NCBI GenBank assembly: GCA_003707065.3
Contig: PPXM03000002.1
Location: 372,001 to 436,000 of the forward strand
Source: Trigonopsis variabilis
Taxonomy: Eukaryota; Ascomycota; Trigonopsidomycetes; Trigonopsidales; Trigonopsidaceae
Direction: 5' to 3'
Length of the DNA stretch: 64,000 bases
The position numbers and the translations under genes were made by a program. Numbering within the stretch: position 1 is the first letter of the stretch; the number at the start of each line of letters is the position of its first letter. Of the stretch, positions 11,114 through 23,163 are shown piece after piece. Below the pieces are notes generated by a model. That model saw only the letters and a program-made list of their open reading frames with translations. It ran no database searches and had not been told where the DNA came from.

Positions 11114-14100
11114 TTAATATGGTACATGCAGCGGGCCATCTGCCTCCTGTTTAACAGCCGGCAGAGGCGTCTCGCCAATCGCGTTTTCGACCAGCTTATC
11201 CATGAATTGCTCGAGATCGTTGGCGTCGTTGTAGACAAACGAGCCTTCCTCGTTGTAGATCCGAGCGTTGTTGAACATCTGCTTGTAGTCGGCCTGGAGC
11301 TCGCGCAGGCTGCTATAATGGTTGCTGTTGATCTTCTTTTGGATCTGTGCAAAGGCAATCGGCTGCTTAATCAGAATGTAGTAGTCTGGATACAGCTTCT
11401 TACTCGGCAGCTCCAGGAAGATGTCGCACTGGGTCCGTCCACTGGAGTCGCGCATCTCGGTGCTGGCCTCGTAGATGGAGTTGAGCTGGCCCTGCAGCGT
11501 GGCTCGCGCCTCAGGGTCGAGAGGATCCTTGACCTTGGGCTTGCGACCTTTCCGCTTCTTGGCGGGCGCCTCGTCATCAACCGACTGGATTCGCGAATGA
11601 CGTCGCTTGCCTGGCGTTCCTTCTCGCGAGTCTTCGCCGCTGGAGCCATCTTCGACCACCTTGCGGCTGATCTTGCCCCGTTTCCGGGCACGCCCGTTTC
11701 TTTTCACACTCACTTCGTCATCGTCGTTGATGGCTTCAAGCCACTGCTCCTCAGTCAGCCCATCATCGTATCTCGTAATCTTTCGCTCGCGGAATCCTCG
11801 GCCACTGTAATGGTTTTTCTCGTCATCATCCAACGTCTCGGGAATCTCTTGCCTATAGACCTCCGGGAGCTCATCTTCAGTCATCAGACGCTCCAACGGT
11901 CGGCCTTTGCCGTACGGAGTCGCTCTGCTGCGCTCTTCGTCGATCTGGGCAAATATCTCTTGCTCATTCTCGTCGCGAGCCAGCAATTCATTCAATTCCG
12001 CATCGTCAAGTTCATCCTCGTCCTCTTTACTTTGACGGTTCATCTCTTCTTGTTCAAGAAGCGACCGCAAAAAGGCTTCTTGCTCTTCTGCAGTCGACTT
12101 GTTGTCGAATTTACCGGCCTGAATGACTTTGCCATCAATTTCCAGTTTCTCGTGGGCCCGCTGGAGAATCATTTCTTCGACCGAGTCTTCAGTAATCAGT
12201 CTCAGAATTCGAACCTCGTTTTGCTGACCGATACGGTGAGCTCGATCCTGGGCCTGTAAATCCTGGTGAGGATTCCAGTCAGTATCGTAGATAATAACGG
12301 TATCAGCAGTCTGCAAATTCAATCCCAAGCCACCAGCACGTGTACTCAACAAGAAAGCAAAATAGGGCGAGTTGGGAGCATTAAACAGCCTCAACAGTTC
12401 GGATCTCTCATCAGCTTTGGTGCCACCGTCAAGACGCAAATATTGCAGCCCTCGCAATCTCATAAAATCCTCCATGATATCCATGATCTGCGTCATCTGA
12501 AAAAAGATCAACACACGATGTCCAGTGGCTTTAAATTTAGGCAAAATTCTATCCAACAGCTCAAATTTTCCTGCAACTCTCCACAAGTTGTCATTATTTT
12601 GCTTCGAAGGATTCACAATACTCTCAACTTCTTCAAACACAAAGGGATGATTGCATATCTTTCGTAACTGCATAATCCTGTTGTTTAATCCCTTTAGGCC
12701 AGCCTTGCTTCCGGAACTATTATCACCAACAAAGAGAGTATGATGTTTGAGCATCTGGTTATACAACTTGGTCTGCAATGCTGACATCTTACACTTGACC
12801 ACCTTCTCGACCTTATCTGGCAGATCTTTCTCCACGTCTTTCTTTAGACGACGCAACAAGAAGGGTCGCAGCACCTTGTGCAGACGCCGGATAACAAGCA
12901 GCGTCTCTTCTTCTGAAAGTTCCATTTTATCTTGACCGCCAGTATTAGCAAACGGGGTATTGAACCATTCATCAAACGATTTCACCGAGTTGAAAATCTT
13001 GGGTAAAACGAAATTAAGCAACGCCCATAATTCAGGAAGGTTGTTTTGAAGAGGTGTACCAGTAAGAATAAGTCTGTATCGCGAATGATAGTAGTGAGTC
13101 AAGGTCGCACTGAGCTTAGAATTCGTGTTTTTCATTCGATGGCCTTCATCAATAATCATATGGATCCATTTTAATTTGGACAACACAGGCCTGTCTTTGA
13201 TAATGTACTCGTAAGTCGTCAAACAGACTTGAAAGTCTCCACTGCGAATGGTGCCTTGTTGAGCTTTCCTGGCCATGGGAGGTCCTTTATACACCACTTT
13301 TTTGATAGTTGGAGCCCATTTTTCAAACTCCAAGGTCCAGTTGGTAAGAGTACTTAGAGGCACAATGACAAGATAAGGGCCAGGTTGCCTTTTTACCTCG
13401 ATCAGATATGAGATCAATGAAATCGTCTGAATGGTCTTGCCGAGACCCATTTCGTCTGCCAGTATACCATTCAAGCTGTTATTATATAGCGACACCATCC
13501 ACTGCAAACCCTTGAGCTGATATTCTTTCAATGTACCGCCGACAAGAATCTTTGGCTGCTCCTTGACTTCCTCCTTAATTCGATGAGCAACTGCATAATA
13601 GTCGACTTTTCTATCTCCGTCTTCGTCCTGCTCTTCTTCTTCTACAGTGCTAATGGGGCCGGTGCCGAGTCGGCGGCCTTCCCGTTGCTGATCTTTGACG
13701 GCTTCAGCAAGAGAATCCAAGAACTGGTTGGTTTGCTTGAGCAAATGAGTAATTCGAGTATCTTTGGTCTGATCAAGCAACTTGATATAAGCCTCCTCAT
13801 CGTTGGCCTTAAGAGCTTGAAGACGTTGTTTCGCCGTTCGCTCGACTCGTCGCTGCTCTTCCTTTTCGATGTTGTAATGATACGACAAGATAGATTTTCC
13901 TAGTCGTTGGTTTCGCGCATGAACGTTTCGACCTGCGTTCAACACATTGGCAGCATGAGAGACCACACCCTGCAAGTAGTCGAGTTGTTTCTGGCGCTCC
14001 TTTCTCTCCCGATCTAATCGCTGTTGTTTCTCAAGCTGCTCCGTGAGTCTTGCTTCTCGAAGATTCTGCTTCTTCATCCTTCTGTAGCTAGGACGGTTGA

Positions 14101-15097
14101 CGGTGAGCGTCAAATCGTTCAAGCTCACCAGTGACGAGACCATACTCCTTCTTATTTCTTTCTGCTTCTGTAACAATCTCAAACCTTTAAGTTCGATCAA
14201 AGCTTTGAGTTTTAGATCATCTGAAAGTTTTTCAGAGGTAGGAACTGGCTCATCGTTTTTTGCATCAAACGTGGCGATATTCGACGGCAGGTTCTCTAGC
14301 TCATCGATCCGTAATGATATCCTCGTAGCTATGTCTGTCTCTCGGCTCGTCCTCAGACGTCCCACGTCGACGCCTTCCGGCAAAACAGAAGGAATCATCA
14401 GTCGTTGTTGACGGGCAATGTAGTCATAATATGGAATATCGCTATCAAGCATGCTATAAGGATCACAGTAGGCCACTGTACCCTGAGGAACTTGCTTGGC
14501 GGTAGGCGGCAAGGTATCAGTTGGAGCTTTGCCTATAGCAGGAGCCGAAGCATTAGGGGGAACTGCAACGGGCTCTTGAGCTCGAGCCAACGATCCAAAC
14601 AAGTTCTTTTGAACCTCGGGTGGAACAGCCTGGTTCCTAGATAGAAGTTTATAAGCCATAATTTGATTCCTTAGTTGAGCAAGTTGAGTAGGGTTGAACG
14701 CGTTTGGTTTGGAAGGATCAAACCCATAAGTGCTCGTGGGGTTTTGATTTTGCTGCTGCTGCTGTTGAGCTTGCTGAGCTTGTTGTTGCTGTTGCTGCTG
14801 CTGCTGTTGTTGGAGCTGTTCCCTCCTTTGCCTGAAGAGCTCCTGCTGTCTCGACAAAGCGCGAAGAACTTTGGCTAATTCAGCAAATTCTGGATTCGTA
14901 GCCTCATTAGCATTTTGTTGTTTTAGTTGTTGATAACGCTTTATGTTAGAAACGTCGCTAGCCCAAGATGGAACAAGTCAAGAACTTACCAAAAACAACC
15001 GCTGAACTTCTTCTTTAGAAGTTGGCATCGGGATGCTTGGACGTGGTTGCCCAAACGTATCAGGTTTCCCTGTTAGACCGTGCTGAGCCGTGTTCAT
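11114..15097 (-). CDS. STH1: SNF2-family chromatin remodeller, RSC/SWI-SNF catalytic subunit
   Basis: Two exons (15097-14990 and 14938-11114) are separated by a 51-nt intron ending TTTCTAACATAAAG, an AAG acceptor. They encode 1310 residues, close to yeast Sth1 (1359). After a glutamine-rich tract near residues 80-100 comes a QLQ motif (FNPTQLAQLRNQ, about residue 117), then a basic HSA-like coiled region. The helicase core has DEMGLGKT near residue 533 and DEGH near 632, and its C-terminal half contains the QAQDRAHRIGQ motif. A single bromodomain occupies about residues 1190-1290 and contains the YNEEGSFVYNDA acetyl-lysine pocket region. It would slide or eject nucleosomes at promoters using ATP. 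Length favours Sth1/Snf21 over the longer Snf2, but a single ancestral gene could serve both complexes. Confidence 0.93.
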
Positions 15098-15535
15098 GAT
15101 GAATAAAGGGCTCTGCCGCGATCAAGTCGATATCGAGATTTACCTTCCCCTTCAGAAAGACGACACTCAAAAAAAGAGATCTTTGCCAAAGAACCAAGAA
15201 AGAAAGGAATTTTTATTCTTTAATCAAGAATGCCCGTGGAGATTGTATATATACAGCAAGTTGGATGACGGTAGATTGTAGGATTAACCGGATGGTAACC
15301 CACTAGGGTACTAAGTGATGAAGGCAAAGATAATCATCTGGGTTTGAAAGAAAGCAACAGGCCACTGCAACGAAGTGGTGTGGAAATAGCAACGACCTCG
15401 AAGCATGGGTGCTACTACCAACTGGTCTGCAAATAGAGAGGCACTTACTTATCAGAGGATCGACGCAGAAAAGAATAGAGGAAGTTATTGGTCCCGTGAA
15501 GAGTTTCTAGACTATTTTGACTCCGCTATACAAAG
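15098..15535. other. Divergent promoter STH1/YPK9
   Basis: 438 bp between the two start codons. A TATATATA run lies near 15246-15253, which could serve either gene. No further feature seen. Confidence 0.6.
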
Positions 15536-18500
15536 ATGTCTGATGCTGGTCCCCGACCGCACCGGTCTGGATCTCGCTCTTCGACTTTTAGTCGTCCTGG
15601 ATCTGTCAGCGAACGAAGTTTCTACGGGGAAATGGCTCAAGAAGAAGTCTTTGACGGCCCAGTATCCGAGAGTGTTCCATCTTCTATATCGTCGTTTTCT
15701 CACCGTCGAACCAGTCGAGCAGACTCGGAGTCGAGTTTTCGGTTCTTTACTCCTCAAGAGATTCACCAAGCTGAACAAGATGAAAGGAACAGTGTTTTTA
15801 CTGATGACGACCTAGAGGATGAGCCTGACTTTAACGAGACTCGTCATATGAACCGATATCATCGGTCTAGCTATCATGAAAACTGGCCCCGACATCATGG
15901 AGAAGACGAGGAATTAGAAGAACGGGTGTATGGTACGGAAGAGATCTATCCTGAGACCGAGCATCGGCGGCGTCGGTCATCAAGCCGGTATTCTAAGACG
16001 ACTGACAACTCAGATGGGCCGCTGTTGAGTCTGACCCATCATCATGAAGACAAGGCTGGCGAAGAGTACGATAGCCATACATATATTCAAAAGTATTACT
16101 TAGAAGAGGAAGATATGACTATATTCATTGCCGGCTATAGCAACTCTTACTGGAAAAAGTTGATTTACTACTCTCTATGTGTGATCACTCTGGGCGTCTT
16201 CTATCTAATATTACGATGGTTTCCTAGATTAAAGATTTACTTTATTGCGAATGCGCGCCCGTTTGGAAAATGTGACTGGGTGCTCATTGAGAACCACTGG
16301 GGAGAAATCTCCATCGAAACGGTCGATAAAGTCCGCTATAATCGAGCATTAAATACTGTCTTTGCTCCTCATCACAATAAATCTTCTCAACCGGTCGACG
16401 GTGAAGAGCAAGAAGAGGAGGACGATATTGACGAGTATTTACCTCTCCGACATCTCCACAGCTTTGAATATCGATACACAAAATTTATCTATCATCCAAT
16501 TCAAGATATCTTTATTCTAAACAATGACTGGAAAGATCCTCAATGGAGCGACAAGCAAGTTGTCTGTGAAGGCATAGATGCGTCCTTGGTTGATGACCGG
16601 CTGATCGTCTTTGGTCATAATGAAATCGATATCAAAGAAAAAAGCATTTGGGATTTACTGGCCTCAGAGGTCTTACATCCCTTCTATGTCTTCCAGGTCT
16701 TTTCTATGATTTTGTGGATGGCTGATGAGTATTACTACTATGCTACGTGCATCTTCCTTATTTCTGTGGCCAGTGTGGCCAGCAATTTGATTGAGACCAA
16801 ACAGACCATGCATCGACTGCGAGAGATATCAAGGTTCGTGTGTGATGTGAGAGTCTTGCGGAATGGCTTCTGGAATACCATTGCGTCCTCCGAACTAGTC
16901 CCTGGTGATATCTATGAACTTTCTGACCCTAACCTGTCTGTCTTTCCATGCGATTCTGTCTTGTTGAGCGGGGACTGTATCGTCAATGAGAGCATGTTGA
17001 CTGGTGAGTCCGTGCCAATATCTAAATTTCCTCTTCACTCTGATCAATATTTCCTCTTATCTACCCCCACAAGGCACATTCTTCCTCCTCTTCTGCGGCA
17101 TGTCTTGTTTTGCGGCACCAAAATCGTCAGAGTCCGCCGTCCGGCCAATAATGACGATACTGAAGAGCTGGCCTTAGCTATGGCATTAAGAACGGGATTC
17201 AACACTACCAAAGGATCCCTAGTGCGCTCAATCATGTTTCCCAAACCGTCTGGTTTCCAGTTTTATCGCGACTCGTTCAAATATATCGGCTTTATGTTTT
17301 TTGTGGCCGTGATAGGATTCATCGTTTGTACCATCAATTTCATACGCATGCAATTGCCTACTAAGTTGATCATTTTCCGAGCACTTGACATTGTCACTAT
17401 TGTTGTCCCACCTGCCTTGCCTGCAACACTGACCATTGGAACAAGTTTTGCCCTTGCTCGGTTACGAAAGAAGCAGATTTTCTGCATTAGCCCTAACCGC
17501 GTCAACGTGGCCGGAAAATTGGATATAATCTGCTTTGATAAAACCGGAACTTTAACTGAAGATGGCCTTGATGTCTTGGGAGTCCGGGTGGCCTCCAAGC
17601 AGTCGTTTTCCCATTTGTATGAAGACGTCGAAAACCTGAATGCGTCTATTTCTTGTAATGATGCCAAGGCTCGAGCTATATTGGATACTATGGCTACCTG
17701 TCACTCCTTGCGCCTGGTGGATGGAGAACTAATTGGCGATCCTCTGGACTTTAAGATGTTTTCGTTTACAAAGTGGATTTATTCGGAAGAAGGCAAACAG
17801 TTCAAACAGCCGGAGCGCCCTCAAGGGCAGGATGAACGGATTGAAGAGGAAGACCCTACAGCCAATAGGCTATCACATCCAACCGTTTGGCCTCCTACGA
17901 GCCCAAGTAGGAACGAGCAAGAGCCTTCAGATGAGGAGATTGCTATCATTCGATCTTTTGAGTTCATCTCGCATCTTCGTCGAATGAGTGTCGTGGTCAA
18001 GCGATTCCGCGAAAAAGAAATGACTGTATACGTCAAAGGGGCCCCTGAAGTGATGCATGATATCTGTAATAAAGATTCGTTCCCGCCCGATTTTGAACAA
18101 CAACTGCAATTCTATACGCATCACGGGTTCCGCGTTATAGCTTGCGCCACCAAGCGACTTAAAATCAGCTGGGTCCGAGCCCAGAAGATCTCAAGAGAAG
18201 ATATTGAGAGTGGTTTGGACTTTCTTGGCTTTATCATCTTTGAGAATAAACTCAAGCCGGCCTCTGAGGGAACGATCAGTGAGCTCAACCGCGCAGCCAT
18301 TCGTAATGTTATGGTGACTGGAGATAATGTGTTGACTGCTATCTCTGTTGGGCGCGAGTGCGGGCTGATCCCAAGTACAGCGTGCATCTATGTTCCCCAT
18401 TTTCAAGGTAAGTTATAATCTTTAGCAAGGCCTGTTATATAGGTTCCTGCATTAAGTTATTATGTACCTGCTGCTAACTTTACTAGAAAACGCGGACCAC

Positions 18501-19655
18501 TTACTAGTATGGGAGAATGTTGATGATAGCGACGATTTACTTCGACCAGATCATCTCGTGCCTACGCTATATGAGGCTAATAAAGGCTACACGCTTGCTA
18601 TCACCGGAGAGGTATTCCGGTGGATCTTTCAATACGGGTCTCCAGACATGATTGAACGAATTCTGATTAAAGGGTCGATTTTCGCCCGTATGTCTCCTGA
18701 TGAAAAACATGAACTGGTGGAAAGATTACAAGCCATTGACTACTCGGTAGGGTTCTGCGGAGACGGGGCCAATGACTGTGGAGCTCTCAAAGCTGCAGAT
18801 GTCGGGATCTCGTTATCAGAAGCCGAAGCATCTGTTGCAGCCCCATTCACGAGCCGAAGGTTCGATATATCGTGTGTTCCCGATGTCATCAGGGAAGGTC
18901 GAGCAGCATTGGTAACAAGCTTTAGCTGCTTTAAATACATGAGCACTTATTCGGCTATCCAGTTTATTACGGTATCGATTCTGTACAACATTGGAACGAA
19001 TCTGGGAGATTTTCAATTCCTGCTTATCGACCTTGTCATCATTGTCCCCATTGCCATCTTTATGGCTTGGTCTGACCCCTTTCCTGTCCTTTGTCGGAAG
19101 AAGCCGACTGCTAATCTTGTCTCTGACAAGATCTTGACGGCTTTGTTGGGTCAAATTGCTCTGTTTTTGACGTTCCAGCTCATCGTGTTCTTAACGGTGC
19201 GCCGTCAGCCGTGGTACATTCCAGCCGTCCCTGGTTCGAGTGACAGTGATGTGTGGGGATCGGCCAATACGGCCTTGTTCAGCTTTGCCAATTTCCAGTA
19301 CATCTTGTCAGCAGTCGTTCTTTCGGTGGGCCCTCCTTATAGACAGTCAGGTTTCAAGAACCTGCCCTTTATTCTGACTGTAGTCTTTTTGACTCTTTTA
19401 TCGACTTATCTAGTTCTTTTCCCCGACAGATACAGCTCTGAATTTCTACAACTCACAGCCATGGATAAGAAATATAGAGCCTTTCTTCTCGCCCTCGGCC
19501 TGCTCAACTTTATCCTGTCCTGGGTCGGAGAACACTATATTTTCGGAGCCCTCGCCCACAGTCTACGCAAAATAAAACGGATGCTGGGTGCAAAGCCAAA
19601 GACACGGAAAAGATATAAGGTTTTGGGACAAGAAATGGATAGTCTCAGTGTGTAA
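15536..19655 (+). CDS. YPK9: P5B-type ATPase of the vacuole (Ypk9/ATP13A2 family)
   Basis: Exons 15536-18407 and 18487-19655, joined over a 79-nt intron with a GCTAAC branch point, encode 1346 residues. The N-terminal 200 residues are acidic and Ser/Arg-rich, followed by the P5-specific hydrophobic segment. The signature PPALP in the fourth transmembrane segment marks the P5B subgroup. The phosphorylation motif DKTGTLTEDG begins at residue 668, and the hinge motif GDGANDCGALK follows in exon 2. The last 300 residues carry the remaining membrane spans. Family members export polyamines from the vacuole or lysosome and protect against metal stress. All catalytic motifs are intact. Confidence 0.94.
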
Positions 19656-19901
19656 CATAGATCTGCTAATTTTCGAAGGTTTATAGAATCCAGGGCCATT
19701 GTGTCGTAGGAAACAAATACAATTAGAGTATATCAACACTCGCTAGTTTGCATTTTCCTTGATTTCTGCCTCGTTCCGGTTGATCGTTGTCTACGGCCAA
19801 TGATGCTATAAGATCCGATATATATTCCTATTGACACAGTTTAATGATCATCCCATGGCTTTCGAAGACCCTAGAAGTTAGTACTTGCTACCATGCACTC
19901 T

Positions 19902-20095
19902 TCATACAAGAAGAACAGGCCCTTCCTAGAAAAGTTAGCACGGTGATCCGGGTAGCGTTCCCTCACCTCCTTTAACCGGTAAAGAATCCAGAATGCACAA
20001 TTGGCGCCAAGGAATCGAGCAGCCCACACATGAAAACGTCCAGGAGTAGCAAATTTAAGCCCTGGAGGAGGATAAGCTCGGTTAGGGTTGACCAT
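19902..20095 (-). CDS. Small single-span complex I subunit, NDUFB2/AGGG-like
   Basis: Two exons (20095-19967 and 19925-19902) with a 41-nt intron carrying a perfect GCTAAC branch point give a 50-residue protein. It has a proline-rich N terminus (AYPPPG), a GRFHVWAARFLGA stretch, one membrane span ending FWILYR, and a charged KEEGP motif. This pattern is shared by small accessory subunits of the membrane arm of mitochondrial NADH:ubiquinone oxidoreductase. The unspliced frame would continue differently to 74 residues, so the splice decides the identity. The last exon codes for seven residues. Assignment to NDUFB2 is by motif resemblance only. Confidence 0.55.
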
Positions 20096-20419
20096 GGTGA
20101 AGAAGTAGTGAGAGAGCCAATCACGCAGCGTTGCTTAGCAACCGCTACTCCCACCAGGACCCGTTACCGATCAGCCGTTACACTCAATGCCATTCTAGAG
20201 ACCACGCAGATGCTTAACGTGATCTATGTAAGAGCTCTGGTATGTTTCCTAAGATGGTTATAAGCAGAGCTCAGGCAGTAAAGTAAACACGCTCGTTCTG
20301 AGTGAACGCCCTTGGCAACCGACACGATTCGCTGCTGTAGGCTACAATAAGATATCCTATTCCCGACGCTGATATACATTTATTAATGTGGTTAGGATCT
20401 ATATACACTGGCAGGAATC
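20096..20419. other. Intergenic, promoter of the complex I subunit gene
   Basis: 324 bp between the NDUFB2-like start and the RSM10 stop, both on the minus strand. No coding or RNA feature recognised. Confidence 0.55.
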
Positions 20420-21790
20420 CTACTGCTTTTTATCGTCATTCGTAGCCTCTCCTGAAGAACCACTATTATTGGTTGAACTCTTTGGTTCGCTAGGTTTTTG
20501 AACCACAGCAGGCTCTGTCTCTTGAGGGTTGAATACCGTAGGTTCAGTTTCAATTGACGAAGAGCTCGCCGTCTCTGGCGCTTTGACATTGGGAGTCGTT
20601 AGAGTCTCTTCGACAGCAGCAGCTTCTTGAGTCTTCTTTTCCTCTTCAGCTTTGGCAGCTTCTTGGGCCTTCTTTTCTTGCTCAGCCTTTGCAGCAGCTT
20701 CGTGTGCCTTCTTCTCCTCTTCGGCCTTAGCAGCAGCTTCTTGTGCCTTCTTTTCCTCTTCAGCTTTAGCAGCAGCTTCTTGAGTCTTCTTTTCCTCTTC
20801 AGCTTTGGCAGCTTCTTGAGCCTTCTTTTCCTCTTCAGCTTTAGCAGCAGCTTCTTGAGCCTTCTTGTCCTCTTGAGCCTTAGCAGCAGCCTCTTGAGCC
20901 TTCTTCTCCTCTTGAGCCTTAGCAGCAGCCTCTTGAGCCTTCTTTTCTTTCTCAACCTTGGTGCTATCTAGGCGATTGCGCTCCTTCTGTATAATCTGTC
21001 GGAACGATTGTTCATTGAGGATCTCTTCGACTCTCCGAGCCACGTCAGGGTTGCGAATAGAAGCATGTTGGAGGTATTCACCAGTCGAGATCTTCTCCGC
21101 CGCGCTGACCGATTGAGCATCGATTTCCCGTGCAGTTTCCAAGCTTTCATACGTATATAGATTAGCTTTCATGCCGACACCGGGTAGCTGATGTTTCCGT
21201 AAAAAGGCCAGCCATGTCTCAACGTCGCGAGGATCGGCATCCTGGATTTGGATCAGGCGCCTCAAAGTACGTCTGTTAAAATTTTCTTTTGATTTTGCGT
21301 GGGCAAAGTGGCCTGAATTTATCGTCCAAAGCTCCACCTTTCTCGGAAGGGGAATAGGGCCCTTGGCTGCCAGTCGGAGGTAATATGCAGCTCTGAGTGC
21401 GAAATCAGTGAATAAATGTAAATGTTCAACACCATAAGACCTAATTTGGAGATCGCATGATGGTAATCCTCGTGTATGCTTGACTTTCAATGGAGCGTAA
21501 TGGGTCAATTCCACACTGAGAGGTATCGGACGTTTAATGTTAGGATGAACGTAGGCTTTGGAAGCAACATAAGTCCCCTCATCAGGATAAGAAAACTCTT
21601 GGAACTCCCGTTGCTGCTCAACGCTTTCGAAGTACAAATCTTGAGGTTCCTCCACGGTCGCAGTCTTCACTTCCTTTTTGGCTTCATTGTCGGATAAACG
21701 AGATGAAAAACAGGAGAAATTCCGACTAGAACCAGCTAAAGATGATCTTAGCGGTTTTAAAAGATGATTATGCCGAGATAACAAAGGCAT
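20420..21790 (-). CDS. RSM10: Mitochondrial small-subunit ribosomal protein uS10m with long repeat tail
   Basis: From the ATG at 21790 the protein has 456 residues; an in-frame ATG at 21955 would overlap the divergent MSW1 gene and is less likely. The N terminus is a Ser/Arg-rich presequence. The uS10 core spans about residues 85-215 and includes LPSCDLQIRSYGVEHL, PLPRKVELWTI and NFNRRTLRRLIQI. It is part of the head of the mitochondrial 37S subunit. The core is followed by an unusual C-terminal tail of about 180 residues: nine 12-13-residue units of the type KKAQEAAAKAEEE, predicted to form a long charged helix, then 60 disordered residues. Fungal Rsm10 proteins are normally near 200 residues, so the tail more than doubles the length. 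Confidence 0.9.
   Translation of the reverse strand: MPLLSRHNHLLKPLRSSLAGSSRNFSCFSSRLSDNEAKKEVKTATVEEPQDLYFESVEQQREFQEFSYPDEGTYVASKAYVHPNIKRPIPLSVELTHYAPLKVKHTRGLPSCDLQIRSYGVEHLHLFTDFALRAAYYLRLAAKGPIPLPRKVELWTINSGHFAHAKSKENFNRRTLRRLIQIQDADPRDVETWLAFLRKHQLPGVGMKANLYTYESLETAREIDAQSVSAAEKISTGEYLQHASIRNPDVARRVEEILNEQSFRQIIQKERNRLDSTKVEKEKKAQEAAAKAQEEKKAQEAAAKAQEDKKAQEAAAKAEEEKKAQEAAKAEEEKKTQEAAAKAEEEKKAQEAAAKAEEEKKAHEAAAKAEQEKKAQEAAKAEEEKKTQEAAAVEETLTTPNVKAPETASSSSIETEPTVFNPQETEPAVVQKPSEPKSSTNNSGSSGEATNDDKKQ
20603..20947 (-). repeat. Coding minisatellite, nine 36-39-nt units
   Basis: Seven units of 39 nt and two of 36 nt within the RSM10 frame encode KKAQEAAAKAEEE variants. All length changes are multiples of three, so the reading frame is kept. 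Units differ by single substitutions (Q/E, A/T, Q/H). Confidence 0.9.
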
Positions 21791-21915
21791 AACTGGGAAA
21801 AAATTTTTGGAGGGGTGTAGTGAGACCGTCCGCGACCAAGGGACCAGATCTCTGTAGCGGTTACCGAGCGACAGACGATAGGGCCAGACCTGGTTATCAA
21901 GAAAAATCGGCTCAT

Positions 21916-23163
21916 ATGAAGGCCTCTTTACCGCGGCTGTCACGAGTGACTTCATTGAAGGGAATTGCCAGTATCAATGAAATTAAGCAAGGCACGAGTC
22001 GAGTTATTTTCAGCGGGATCCAGCCCACTGGCGTACAGCACATTGGAAACTACCTTGGAGCCACTAAAGTGTGGTCGGAAATATCCAAACTCGAAGGTTG
22101 TTTGAGTATTTTCTCGGTCATGGATCTTCATTCCCTGACTGTGCCCAAACGAGCCAGCGATCTCCGACAGTTTCGCTTGGAAGCTGCTGCTGGACTACTG
22201 GCATCAGGCATTGACCCCGAGAAAAGTATCCTGATGGAGCAGAGCCGAGTAAGTGCTGTGTGCGTGCTGATCTGACTTTTTACAGGTGCCTCAGCATGCC
22301 GAACTTTGCTGGATCTTATCGTGCTACACAAAAGTGGGCCAATTGAACCGTATGACCCAGTGGAAGGTGAGGAAGTTGATGGAGCGCGTGCTTACTTTAT
22401 AGAGCAAATCAAAGCTAGACACAGAGTCGTCGTTTTTGGATGAAGAAGCAGCTACTACTAATGTTGGTCTTTTCACTTACCCAGTCTTAATGGCAGCCGA
22501 TATTCTCCTATACAAGTATGCAGGAAACAGTGGGTGGTGCTAATACCTAGAACAAGCTATGTGCCAGTAGGCGATGATCAGATTCAGCACGTCGAGCTCA
22601 CGCGGGACATTAAGTCACGGTTTACAAAATCAACAGGAGCTGATATATTCAAGTACCCGGTAATCATACGAAGTAGGGACATGCAGAAGTTCAGTCTAAC
22701 AAACTAAGGTGACTATCCAAATGTCATGTCGTTGCGTGACCCCACCAAGAAAATGTCTAAATCAGACGGCCTGTCAAGTCCTTCCATCATCACGATTAAC
22801 GAGACGCCAGAAATAATCAAGAAGAAAGTCAAAAAAGCTGTTACTGATAGTATAAGTGGGATCTCTTATGATCCAATTGAGCGACCGGGAGTCTCGAATA
22901 TTCTTTCCATCATGTCGAGCTTCCTTGATAAATCCCCTCAAGAATTGGCCCTTGAGTATCAATACTACGATCACGCTCAGCTCAAAGACACTCTGTGTGA
23001 GCTTTTGATTGAGAAACTGGCTCCTGTCAGGGAACATTACACTGCCCTGCTTGGAGACGAATTATATCTAGAATCCATCATTGCTAATGGCAGCTTAAAG
23101 GCTCGAGAGCTGGCTGCAGCAACGATGACTGAAGTTAGGGCTGCACTTGGCTTAAGCGAATAG
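21916..23163 (+). CDS. MSW1: Mitochondrial tryptophanyl-tRNA synthetase
   Basis: Five exons (21916-22248, 22286-22366, 22403-22515, 22551-22672, 22709-23163) encode 367 residues. Introns are 37, 36, 35 and 36 nt. The class I motif HIGN occurs in the context [16 protein letters not shown], and KMSKS appears as [26 protein letters not shown], the adenylate and tRNA-binding segment, spans exons 3-4. The Arg/Ser-rich start suggests import into mitochondria, and the size matches the bacterial-type organellar enzyme instead of the cytosolic one. The fourth donor was set at 22673, because using the earlier GT at 22661 breaks the frame. The gene diverges from RSM10 with about 125 bp between start codons. 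Confidence 0.9.

Noticed and set aside
11087-12259. 390-codon plus-strand frame
   Set aside because: Antisense shadow of the STH1 coding exon, caused by codon bias.
20627-20971. Leu/Phe-rich plus-strand frame and Lys/Leu-rich minus-strand frame
   Set aside because: Both are alternative frames of the RSM10 repeat.
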